Positions 8,826-16,114 of a DNA stretch of 64,000 nucleotides are shown one piece after another. A program made the translations under genes and the position numbers. Under the pieces are notes generated by a model. It was given only the letters and a program-made list of their open reading frames with translations. It searched no databases and was not told the origin of the DNA. This DNA is from Halieaceae bacterium (lineage in GTDB: Bacteria > Pseudomonadota > Gammaproteobacteria > Pseudomonadales > Halieaceae): contig CABYEX010000005.1 in NCBI GenBank assembly GCA_902518075.1, positions 4,516-68,515 on the forward strand, read 5' to 3'. Position 1 is the stretch's first letter. The number at the start of each line of letters is the position of its first letter.

Positions 8826-9545
8826 ATGACAGCAAGGAAAGCGAGTGGCACATTGGGCAGGTCGGCCAGTGACCGACAAGCCGGTGCTAAATCCCGCCGT
8901 AGCGCAGAGGGACGCGTTGGTGACGGTTGGCAGGCAGAGAAAAGTGCGCTGACACGTCAGGCCATTCTCGAAGCGGCGGTGCGCTGCTTTGTCGAGCATG
9001 GCTACGCCAATACCACGACTGCGATGATCGCTGATGAAGCGAGCGTGTCTCGTGGCGCGATGATGCATCATTTTCCCTCGCGCTCAGCGGTAATGAACGC
9101 CGTGGTGGGTTATTTGCATGTCAGGCGGCTGAACGAATACCGCGCGTTAATGACCGATATCGATTCTCCCGATCAGACACTGACCCGTGCTGCAATCCGG
9201 CTGTCTGTGGAGAACGCCTGGAAGTACGTCAATCTTCCCTCGTTTATTGCTTATCAGGAATTGCTGGGTGCGGCGCGCACGGATCCGGAACTGGCCGAAG
9301 CAGTCGGAGAAGTGGAGCGCGATTTCGAGCGAGAGTTCTTGAGGACGGTGCGCTCGGTTTTTCCGCACTGGAAGCAGGTGAAATCGCTGCAGGCGGCACA
9401 CGATCTGGTGCAATTCGTGATGCAGGGTATGGGTGTGGCGCATCGCTCATCCAATCGGGATCAGCGCGCAAAACGGATGATCGAGACGGTGACGGACCAT
9501 CTGGAGCGCATCTATCGCGCTGATACTGGCGATGGTGAACTTTGA
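8826..9545 (+). CDS. TetR/AcrR-family transcriptional regulator
   Basis: A 239-residue regulator. The N-terminal helix-turn-helix region spans about residues 42-90: RQAILEAAVRCFVEHGY, TTTAMIADEASVSRGAMMHH, FPSRSAVMNAVV. The C-terminal domain is the variable ligand-binding part. I start it at ATG 8826, preceded by GGGGA, rather than at an in-frame ATG at 8745, which would add 27 low-complexity residues and run into the operator. An unusually long basic, Ser/Ala/Gly-rich leader (about 40 residues) precedes the HTH. It faces the DUF35-thiolase-Rieske operon and is followed after 67 bases by an SDR gene. It probably senses a pathway intermediate such as an acyl-CoA; this is inference. Confidence 0.9.
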   Translation: MTARKASGTLGRSASDRQAGAKSRRSAEGRVGDGWQAEKSALTRQAILEAAVRCFVEHGYANTTTAMIADEASVSRGAMMHHFPSRSAVMNAVVGYLHVRRLNEYRALMTDIDSPDQTLTRAAIRLSVENAWKYVNLPSFIAYQELLGAARTDPELAEAVGEVERDFEREFLRTVRSVFPHWKQVKSLQAAHDLVQFVMQGMGVAHRSSNRDQRAKRMIETVTDHLERIYRADTGDGEL

Positions 9546-9612
9546 GTCAACTGCGGGAGCAGGATTTTTCCGGGCCGGGGATCGCCGTAAAATGGGTAAC
9601 TAGGGAGTAAAC

Positions 9613-10377
9613 ATGGGAATGGTAGAGGGCAAGATCTGTCTGGTGACAGGTGGCGCTTCCAATCCGGGACTGGGCCATGCGATAGCGCACAAGCTGGCCA
9701 GCGAGGGTGGGACCGTCATCGTGACCGATGTAGATGGTGAGGGGGCCGCGCGCACCGCAGCAGAAATTCAGGAGGCGGGCGGGCAAGCCCAGGCCTGGCA
9801 GCAGGATGTGACAGACGAGGCGGTGTGGGACAGCACAATGTCCCAGATCCGCGACGAGCATGGGCGATTGGACGCCCTTATTAACAATGCGGGTATAGCG
9901 ATATTGAAAACGTTACCCGAGCTCAGTTTGGCCGATTACAACCGGCAAATGCTGGTCAATATGACCAGTGTTTTTCTCGGCACCCAGAAAGCGGTGGCGT
10001 TGATGCGCGAGACCCGTGTGAAAGGGTCCATCATCAACATGTCATCGGTCGCGGCACTTGTCGGCGTGCCCGCATGCAGCGCTTACGCGGCAGCAAAAGG
10101 GGGTGTGATCGGCTTTACCAAGACCATTGCCGCCGAGACAGCTGCTGAGGGTATTCGTTGCAATACGATCCACCCCGGGCTGATCGACACCAATATGCAG
10201 CGGCAGTCGTCGGTGGATAACCCCGAGGAGTATGTGAAGCTGAACGCGGCGGTGCCCATGGGATACATGGGCCCGCCCCACACCATTGCGGATGCGGCGC
10301 TGTTCTTGGTGTCTGATTTATCCACTTACATGACGGGCGCCCAGATGGTGATCGATGGCGGCCTGATCAATCAATAA
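9613..10377 (+). CDS. Short-chain dehydrogenase/reductase
   Basis: A 254-residue classical SDR. The cofactor motif is a variant, TGGASNPGLG (residues 11-20), with two residues between the conserved glycines unlike the common TGxxxGIG. NNAG, the serine of the NMSSVAAL strand and the YAAAK catalytic pair follow in order. D37-like residues in TDVDGEGA suggest preference for NAD(H), an inference. TAGGGAGT precedes ATG at 9613. It lies between the TetR gene and an NTF2-like gene and probably oxidises or reduces a hydroxy/keto intermediate of the island's pathway. Confidence 0.9.
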   Translation: MGMVEGKICLVTGGASNPGLGHAIAHKLASEGGTVIVTDVDGEGAARTAAEIQEAGGQAQAWQQDVTDEAVWDSTMSQIRDEHGRLDALINNAGIAILKTLPELSLADYNRQMLVNMTSVFLGTQKAVALMRETRVKGSIINMSSVAALVGVPACSAYAAAKGGVIGFTKTIAAETAAEGIRCNTIHPGLIDTNMQRQSSVDNPEEYVKLNAAVPMGYMGPPHTIADAALFLVSDLSTYMTGAQMVIDGGLINQ

Positions 10378-10426
10378 TACGGCGCGAAGCAATTTAATTG
10401 CGAGCGCAACAAGGGGAGTACCGACT

Positions 10427-10840
10427 ATGGGTGACCAGCATTTTGAGGACCAACAGGGCATTCGTGCTTTGCTGGAGCGATATTGTGAGGGCGTGAATCA
10501 GCGAGACGCGGAGGTGTGGGGGTCCACGTGGGCTGAGGATGCCGTGTGGGAACTGCCGCACCTCGACATGGAAGGTCTTCAGGGTCGTGAAACTATTGTA
10601 GGTGCATGGCTTGAGGCCATGAAAATGTTTCCTTTCGTGAACATGATGGCGATGCCGGGAGTGATTACCGTCGACGGTGAGCGCGCCACCATGCGCAGCT
10701 ATACCGATGAAGTCGCGGTGATGCAGGACGGCACCGAGTTACGGCCCCGGGGTCAGTACGATGATGAGTGCGTCAAGGTCGACGGCGAGTGGAAGTTCAG
10801 CCGCCGCGTCTTCAAGGTATTGCACGGCGAGGAGACTTGA
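10427..10840 (+). CDS. SnoaL-like (NTF2-fold) protein
   Basis: A 137-residue protein of the SnoaL-like/NTF2 fold: helix GIRALLERYCEGVNQRD, then WAEDAVWELP, the LQGRETIVGAWLEAM helix and a C-terminal sheet with YDDECVKVDGEWKFSRR. The sequence pattern (ADDAVW-like strand, then DG.WKF.RR) is typical of the family. Related folds act as dehydratases, isomerases or cyclases; the actual reaction is unknown. AAGGGGAG precedes the ATG, and the gene sits 49 bases after the SDR in the same direction. Ten bases separate it from a convergent SDR gene. Confidence 0.75.
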   Translation: MGDQHFEDQQGIRALLERYCEGVNQRDAEVWGSTWAEDAVWELPHLDMEGLQGRETIVGAWLEAMKMFPFVNMMAMPGVITVDGERATMRSYTDEVAVMQDGTELRPRGQYDDECVKVDGEWKFSRRVFKVLHGEET

Positions 10841-10849
10841 TCGGGCGTC

Positions 10850-11632
10850 TCAGACGCCTGGCAGTCCGGCGGTAGAGCCGCCATCGATGACGATCTCTGA
10901 GCCTGTCACAAATCGCGCCTCCTCGGAGGCGAGGTAAATTACCAGCGACACGATTTCTTCCATGCTGCCCAGGCGGCCCATCGGAGCGATGCCTTCCAGC
11001 ATCCCTCTTGCGGCAGCGGGATCAGGCGCGCCATCGATAGCGCCTTGAATTAAAGGTGTTTCAATTACGCCGGGGTGAATCGAGTTGCAGCGGATCCCGG
11101 TTTTGGTTTTCGCCAAATGCACGGCAGTGGATTTGGCCAGCAACCGTAGCGCGCCCTTGGTGGTCGAGTAGGTGACATCCCCCGCTAATGCGAGCATGCC
11201 GTTAATTGAACTGTTCAGGATGATGGAACCGCCGCTCCCGTCAGGATTGGCCTTCATCAGTTCGATGCTCGCTTTGATCGCGAGCATCATGCCGGTCAGA
11301 TTAATGTCGACAAGGTTTTTCCAAGCGTCGACTTCGACCGTCTCGATATCGCTATCACCCGCATTGGTACCAGCATTGGAAAACGTGACGTCCAGCTGTC
11401 CATGCTGGTCGCGGATGGCGGCCTTGACTGCTTCCCAGCCCTCAACGTCCTGCACCGCGTGCTGGATAAAGGTTGCGCCGGTATCGCTTGCGATCTGATT
11501 GCCGGCCTCGGTGTTGTTACCGGTAAAGACGACTCTCGCACCTTCAAGGATCATCCCCTGCACAGCCGCCTTGCCGATGCCGTTAGTGCCGCCGGTGATG
11601 AGGGCAACTTTGTTCTGCAACCTGTTACTCAC
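10850..11632 (-). CDS. Short-chain dehydrogenase/reductase
   Basis: A 260-residue classical SDR. TGGTNGIG (residues 14-21) binds the nucleotide, followed by SNAG, the catalytic serine in ILNSSINGM and the YSTTK pair, with IHPGVIETP and the C-terminal VTGSEIVIDGG typical of the family. The start is GTG at 11632 with AAGGAG 7 bases upstream. The gene is transcribed away from the ABM/Rieske pair, and the shared intergenic region carries site C of the repeated operator-like element. Substrate unknown. Confidence 0.92.
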   Translation of the reverse strand: MSNRLQNKVALITGGTNGIGKAAVQGMILEGARVVFTGNNTEAGNQIASDTGATFIQHAVQDVEGWEAVKAAIRDQHGQLDVTFSNAGTNAGDSDIETVEVDAWKNLVDINLTGMMLAIKASIELMKANPDGSGGSIILNSSINGMLALAGDVTYSTTKGALRLLAKSTAVHLAKTKTGIRCNSIHPGVIETPLIQGAIDGAPDPAAARGMLEGIAPMGRLGSMEEIVSLVIYLASEEARFVTGSEIVIDGGSTAGLPGV

Positions 11633-11939
11633 TGATGCTCTCCTTCAGCCTGACTCCCTGGGGATGATGGAATGACATGCCTGTTGGCAATGTTCTCTCA
11701 CCTATTCTTTGCATTCGACATGGGTTTTGTCCCAGTCAAGGCAGTGGTGACGCCCCGTTCGCTATTTCAATCACGTTATTATTCTGATCGTGCGATGGCG
11801 ACCAAGATTAGGTAGGGCGCTGTAAAAAAGCAAGCACGCTTGACTTTTTCTGTGGCGAAACCTAGGTTGGCGGCTGTGCAAAATCGCCGCAACAGGGGTG
11901 CTTCAGCATCGAGTCAGGCGACATACTTTTGGGGTCAAT
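11633..11939. other. Divergent intergenic region
   Basis: About 300 bases between the SDR (minus) and ABM (plus) genes. Apart from the operator-like site C I recognise no gene, RNA or terminator. A GTG at 11898 could extend the ABM protein by 14 residues but lacks a good ribosome-binding site. Confidence 0.6.
11824..11848. promoter_or_regulatory. Candidate operator, site C (perfect inverted repeat)
   Basis: AAAAGCAAGCACGCTTGACT contains CAAGC-AC-GCTTG, a perfect inverted repeat of the kind bound by dimeric regulators. It is the most symmetric of the four copies and lies 92 bases before the ABM gene and about 190 before the divergent SDR. Confidence 0.58.
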
Positions 11940-12257
11940 ATGAGCACAGTTAGCGTGATTGTCCGGATTCAGCTCAGTGCAGCGAGTGCGCCGGCTTATG
12001 CAGAAGCGGCCAAGACCGTGGTGGAGGCAACCCGCGAGGAGGCGGGATGCCAGTGGTATGGTATTGCCGTGGACGTCGCCGACCCTTGTATCGTTTGGGT
12101 GTCAGAGCAGTGGGCATCGCAGGCGGACCTGGACGCACACCTCAAGACGCCTCACGTGGCGGCCTTCTTGGAGGCCTGTGCCGCACTTGAGATATTGGAT
12201 ATGGAAGTACGTCGCTACGAGGTCAGCTCAGTGGGTGACTTGGTGAGGCCTGAATAG
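11940..12257 (+). CDS. Antibiotic biosynthesis monooxygenase (ABM)-domain protein
   Basis: A 105-residue dimeric alpha-beta barrel protein of the ABM/quinol monooxygenase (YgiN-like) type: strand VSVIVRIQL, helix APAYAEAAKTVVEATREEAGCQWYGI, WVSEQWASQADLDAHLKTPHV. The WVSEQWxSQxDLDAHLxTPH pattern is characteristic. Members oxidise quinols or anthrones without cofactor, though many have unknown roles. I use ATG at 11940, with GGGG 5 bases upstream. It precedes the Rieske oxygenase gene by 30 bases and is likely co-transcribed with it. Confidence 0.83.
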   Translation: MSTVSVIVRIQLSAASAPAYAEAAKTVVEATREEAGCQWYGIAVDVADPCIVWVSEQWASQADLDAHLKTPHVAAFLEACAALEILDMEVRRYEVSSVGDLVRPE

Positions 12258-12287
12258 CGGCAGACTGGAAAATAAGAGAGAGAAACG

Positions 12288-13469
12288 ATGACGGTAGACA
12301 CCAAAATTCAATACAGCCGCATGGCAGGTCGCCTGATCGATCACGTTGCCAATGGGACGACGGATTGGGCGGAAGGCACTATGGAGGTGCCCTCTACTGA
12401 GTACACGGATGCTGAGCAGTGGCAGCGCGAGATGGATTGCATCTTCAAAAGCCTGCCGATTCTAGTGGGGGTAACTCAAGAGATCCCTAACCCGGGCGAC
12501 TTTCGCTCGCTTGAGATCCTGGGTATCCCGCTGTTGATCACCCGGCAAGCAGACGGCTCGGCCAAGGTTCTGATGAACGTCTGTACCCACCGCGGCATGC
12601 AACTCACCTCAGAACCCTGCGGCAATCAAAAATTGTTCAGCTGCCCTTACCATGGTTGGACCTTCAAGTCCGACGGCGCACTGCGTGCCATTGCCGATGC
12701 GCCGAAGTTCGGCGACGTATGCGAGGGTGCCCGAGATCTGGTGCAGTTCCCCTGTCACGAAGAGGGCGGATTGATTTTTGCGGTGCTGGATGCCGAGAGC
12801 GATGTTGATATTCGCGCCTACCTCGGTGCCATGATGGACGATGTGGCGAAGAAAGGTATGGACCAGTGGACCTATGTGGGTCACCGCATCATTCATGGAC
12901 CCAACTGGAAAGTGGCTTACGACGGCTACTTGGAGGGTTACCACTTCAAGGCCGCCCACCCCGAGACCATCGAACCCAGAACGTTTACCAATGTGATGGA
13001 GTACGACGCACACGGGCCTCATCAACTGGTCGGGTTTGCTGCAAAGAACGTGCTTGAGCTGGGCGACGTCGACCGGGACGAGCTCTGGCAGCATGAAACC
13101 AAGGGTTTTGATTTTATTCGGCTGTTCTTCCCGAACGTGTCGATCTTCATTGCGCCGGAAATCACGCAGGTGGCACAGATGATCCCGGGCCCAGGTCCGA
13201 TGGAAAACACCACCATTTTGCACTTTCTGCACCCGACCCCGCCCGAGAACGACGAGGACGTTGCAGCGCGCATCGAGATGGCGGATTGGCTGCGCAAAGT
13301 AGTGCAGGAGGAGGACTACAACGTCGGCCTGAAACTACAACAGGGCTTGGAGACTGGGCTGATGAAGAGCGTATTGTTTGGCCGCAATGAGCGGGGCAAC
13401 CAATACTTTCATCGTTGCGTAAAATGGTATAGCGATGGGGATGCTAGCGCGCCGGAGCCGGAGCTTTAA
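12288..13469 (+). CDS. Rieske non-heme iron oxygenase, alpha subunit
   Basis: A 393-residue oxygenase. Rieske ligands are C99, H101 (CTHRG) and C119, H122 (CPYHGWTF). The mononuclear iron site is in DGYLEGYHFKAAH, with H219 and H224. The third ligand is an Asp nearer the C-terminus, possibly in EEDYNVGLKLQQG. It is shorter than the first Rieske protein of the island and only distantly like it, so the two probably act on different intermediates. AGAGAGA precedes the ATG. It needs an external electron donor; a Rieske-type ferredoxin gene lies 1.2 kb downstream, but no reductase is seen. Confidence 0.92.
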   Translation: MTVDTKIQYSRMAGRLIDHVANGTTDWAEGTMEVPSTEYTDAEQWQREMDCIFKSLPILVGVTQEIPNPGDFRSLEILGIPLLITRQADGSAKVLMNVCTHRGMQLTSEPCGNQKLFSCPYHGWTFKSDGALRAIADAPKFGDVCEGARDLVQFPCHEEGGLIFAVLDAESDVDIRAYLGAMMDDVAKKGMDQWTYVGHRIIHGPNWKVAYDGYLEGYHFKAAHPETIEPRTFTNVMEYDAHGPHQLVGFAAKNVLELGDVDRDELWQHETKGFDFIRLFFPNVSIFIAPEITQVAQMIPGPGPMENTTILHFLHPTPPENDEDVAARIEMADWLRKVVQEEDYNVGLKLQQGLETGLMKSVLFGRNERGNQYFHRCVKWYSDGDASAPEPEL

Positions 13470-13553
13470 ACGTAAAGTGTGTGTCCCTGTGACTACAAGC
13501 CTGACGAGCACTTCAAGGAAAAAATCACTTACAGCGACTAGCTATAGCCGCGC

Positions 13554-14564
13554 TCAAACCTTAAGCATTAGCTTGCCTTGGTTTTCGCCCGAGAAGAGCA
13601 GATGAAACGTGTCAAGGCAATTTTCAATGCCCTCGTTTATGTGCTCACGAAACTTTATCTTGTCTGCCTTAATCCACTCGGCCATTTGAACCTGACCTTC
13701 CTCAAAACGGTCGAAATAATCGGCGATGATGTAACCTTTGACTGTTATGGTTCTGGCAAGAATTTGCCAATAGTTTTTCGGTCCAGCGCCCATGTGGCCC
13801 GAGTTATAGTCGCTCATTGTTCCACAAAACAACAAAGTCGAGTTCTTGTTCATATTCAATAGACTAGCGTCTAAGATGTCACCTCCAACATTATCGTAAT
13901 AGAAGTCGACCCCCTCTGGACAAGCATTGCGGATCGCAACTTCCATGTTTTCCGCGGTGCGATAATTAATGCAGTCGTCAAAGCCCAAATCTTGGGTTAC
14001 CCACCGACACTTTTCGTCAGTCCCTGCAATTCCCACCACATTGAGGCCAAGAATTTTACCGATTTGGCCACCAATGGAGCCTACCGCTCCGGCCGCGGTG
14101 CTCATCAGCATAGTTTGTCCAGGCTTGGCCTCACCAGCCTCTACAATCGCAAAGTAAGGGGTAAGCCCCACTGCACCCAAAATGCTTAAGTAATAGTGAA
14201 TAGGGAACTCGTTGTTCTCTGGTATTTTCATAAGTGACTCGGCGGGCATAGTGCTGTGTGTTTGCCATCCTCCCAAACCAACAACCAGATCTCCCGGGTC
14301 GAGACTCCCGCTTCGACTTTCGATTACTTCACCCACCGTCGTGGCAGCGATTGGTTCTCCTAATGGGATCGGTGGATAATAGCTGGGAACCTCTGTCATC
14401 CATTGCCTGTTTGCTGGATCCAAGGAGATGTAGCGGTTTTTGACGAGCACCATCTCCGCCGGAGTTTCGGGGATGGGCGCTTCTTGAAAAACGACTTCAG
14501 AAGGATCAGGCACTCCCTCAGGACGTTTTGCTAATATCCATTGTTGTTTATTTCCCCAGCTCAT
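13554..14564 (-). CDS. Zinc-independent MDR oxidoreductase (CurA/YncB-like)
   Basis: A 336-residue medium-chain NADP-dependent oxidoreductase. It has the N-terminal RYISLDPANRQWM motif, the Rossmann AAGAVGSIGGQIGK loop and YYDNVGGDILD, all signatures of the double-bond reductase branch (CurA, prostaglandin reductase), and lacks the zinc ligands of alcohol dehydrogenases. GAGG precedes ATG at 14564. Two related proteins are encoded at 15107 and 19179. Base composition is clearly lower in G+C than in neighbouring genes, a possible sign of separate acquisition. It probably reduces an enone or enoyl intermediate. Confidence 0.92.
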   Translation of the reverse strand: MSWGNKQQWILAKRPEGVPDPSEVVFQEAPIPETPAEMVLVKNRYISLDPANRQWMTEVPSYYPPIPLGEPIAATTVGEVIESRSGSLDPGDLVVGLGGWQTHSTMPAESLMKIPENNEFPIHYYLSILGAVGLTPYFAIVEAGEAKPGQTMLMSTAAGAVGSIGGQIGKILGLNVVGIAGTDEKCRWVTQDLGFDDCINYRTAENMEVAIRNACPEGVDFYYDNVGGDILDASLLNMNKNSTLLFCGTMSDYNSGHMGAGPKNYWQILARTITVKGYIIADYFDRFEEGQVQMAEWIKADKIKFREHINEGIENCLDTFHLLFSGENQGKLMLKV

Positions 14565-14612
14565 GCTGACCTCAGTTTTTGAATTATTTGAACAAAGAGA
14601 CTATCGACGGCC

Positions 14613-14642
14613 ATAAAAATAAGCAAGCAGGACGGTTTTTTT
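14613..14642. promoter_or_regulatory. Candidate operator, site D of shared element
   Basis: AAGCAAGCAGGACGGTTTTT lies between the divergent MDR gene and the Rieske ferredoxin operon, 75 bases before the latter. The left half (AAGCAAGC) is identical to sites B and C; the right half is degenerate. Confidence 0.48.
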
Positions 14643-14717
14643 GGAAAGCTGCGGTGCTAACATCTCGGCCGCTCGCTGTTCTTTTATACCCAAGCATTTT
14701 GCTCACCGGAGATTTAC

Positions 14718-15032
14718 TTGACAGATTACCAACCCACCTTCTCTGATACTGAATTAGCAGACAATGACAGTCGCGCAGTGATCGTCAACGGTACCAAGGT
14801 CCTGATTTGTCGGGCCGCGGGTGAGCTCTTCGCTGTAGAGAATCGATGTACGCATCAGGAGGCCGAGTTAGAGGGCGGACGCATTCGGGGCTGTTTTATT
14901 TCTTGCCCGTTGCACGGTGTCAGGTTTGATTTGCGGGATGGCACGCCGATTGGGCAACTGACTCGCCAGGCGCTGAATACCTATAATTTGCGGGTGGTGG
15001 ACGGCATGATTGAGGTGGCTGTGGGAAATTGA
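14718..15032 (+). CDS. Rieske-type [2Fe-2S] ferredoxin
   Basis: A 104-residue small Rieske protein with ligands C44, H46 (CTHQ) and C63, H66 (CPLHG), as in the ferredoxin subunits of bacterial dioxygenases (BphF/NirD-like). It would pass electrons to an oxygenase. The start is TTG at 14718 with GGAG 6 bases upstream; no ATG or GTG fits the fold's start. It opens an operon with an MDR oxidoreductase, a P450 and a flavoprotein. The partner could be the Rieske oxygenase genes nearby or, less usually, the P450. Confidence 0.9.
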   Translation: MTDYQPTFSDTELADNDSRAVIVNGTKVLICRAAGELFAVENRCTHQEAELEGGRIRGCFISCPLHGVRFDLRDGTPIGQLTRQALNTYNLRVVDGMIEVAVGN

Positions 15033-15106
15033 TGGGACCCTGAGCTCGTTGCAAAGGAAAATGTCCCTAATGAGAATAAAGTCTTAGAAATCAGGTTATA
15101 TTCGAT

Positions 15107-16111
15107 ATGAACCAAGCAATAGTGCTCGCTCACCATCCGGTAGGGAAGGTTGCTGAGTCGGACTTTAAGCTTGTCGAACGCCCTAGTGGCCCTTGCGAGG
15201 ACGGTTTCTTTCGTACGAAAAATATCTGGTTGTCCTTGGATGCTGGTTTTCGTCACTGGATGGCTGAGGGCGCTGGAGATAATTATCTGCCAGGAATGCA
15301 GATAGGCGATCCGGTTCAGGGTGTCGTGATCGGAGAGGTGATCGAGTCCCGCCACTCTGGCTATCCGGTGGGGTGCATTGTGAGCGCTAGAGCGGGCTGG
15401 GAGCAGTTCAGTGTCTTAGATGGTACAGACCTTTGTAACACCTTATCTCCAGCAGCCGGTGTACCGCTGCACCAATATATGTCGACACTTGGGCTGACTG
15501 GTATGACGGCTTGGGTGGGTCTTTATAGAGTAGGTAACCCCAGGGCCGGTGAAACCGTGGTGATCAGCGCTGCTGGCGGTGCAGTCGGTACTGTGGCGGG
15601 TCAGTTAGCTAAGGCTGAGGGATGCAGAGTCGTAGGCTTGACCAGTACGCGAAGCAAAGCCGATTGGCTGGTGGACGATGTGGGTTATGATTTAGTTATT
15701 GATCGCGAGACACAGCCGGATCTTGATCACAGCCTTCGTGATGCGGTCCCAGAGGGCATTGATGTCTATTTTGATAACGTGGGTGGCCATGTTCTAGATA
15801 CGGTTATATCGCAGCTTAAGGAAGGCGCTCGCATAGCCCTTTCGGGTGCGATTTCGGAGTACGAAGGGCCGGTTGAGCCCCTCTTTAATAGTTATGAATT
15901 AGTGACCAAACGAGTTCGTATGGAGGGGTTTATGGTGACTGATCACGTGGAGGAGTTCCCTGCGATTTTAAAAGACCTTCAGAATCGTTTGGCTGAGGGC
16001 ACTCTGAAAAGCTACGAGCAGATTTATAGCGGTCTATCTGAGACCCCGCGCGCGTTCTGCGACATGATGCATGGGGCATCCAGAGGCAAGTGCTTAGTTG
16101 GATTGGATTGA
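15107..16111 (+). CDS. Zinc-independent MDR oxidoreductase (CurA/YncB-like)
   Basis: A 334-residue NADP-dependent oxidoreductase, paralogous to those at 13554 and 19179: IWLSLDAGFRHWM near the N-terminus, SAAGGAVGTVAGQLAKAEG nucleotide loop, VYFDNVGGHVLD. It lacks zinc-binding cysteines. It resembles the 19179 protein more than the 13554 protein (shared LSLDAGFR/VSLDAGFR and PxExxFxxR features). It is 3 bases before the P450 start, so the two are tightly coupled. Like its left neighbours it is relatively A+T-rich. Confidence 0.92.
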   Translation: MNQAIVLAHHPVGKVAESDFKLVERPSGPCEDGFFRTKNIWLSLDAGFRHWMAEGAGDNYLPGMQIGDPVQGVVIGEVIESRHSGYPVGCIVSARAGWEQFSVLDGTDLCNTLSPAAGVPLHQYMSTLGLTGMTAWVGLYRVGNPRAGETVVISAAGGAVGTVAGQLAKAEGCRVVGLTSTRSKADWLVDDVGYDLVIDRETQPDLDHSLRDAVPEGIDVYFDNVGGHVLDTVISQLKEGARIALSGAISEYEGPVEPLFNSYELVTKRVRMEGFMVTDHVEEFPAILKDLQNRLAEGTLKSYEQIYSGLSETPRAFCDMMHGASRGKCLVGLD

Positions 16112-16114
16112 CTG

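Noticed and set aside
11898..11939. GTG start extending the ABM protein by 14 residues
   Set aside because: Poor ribosome-binding site and an Arg/His-rich extension not found in this fold; ATG 11940 fits better.
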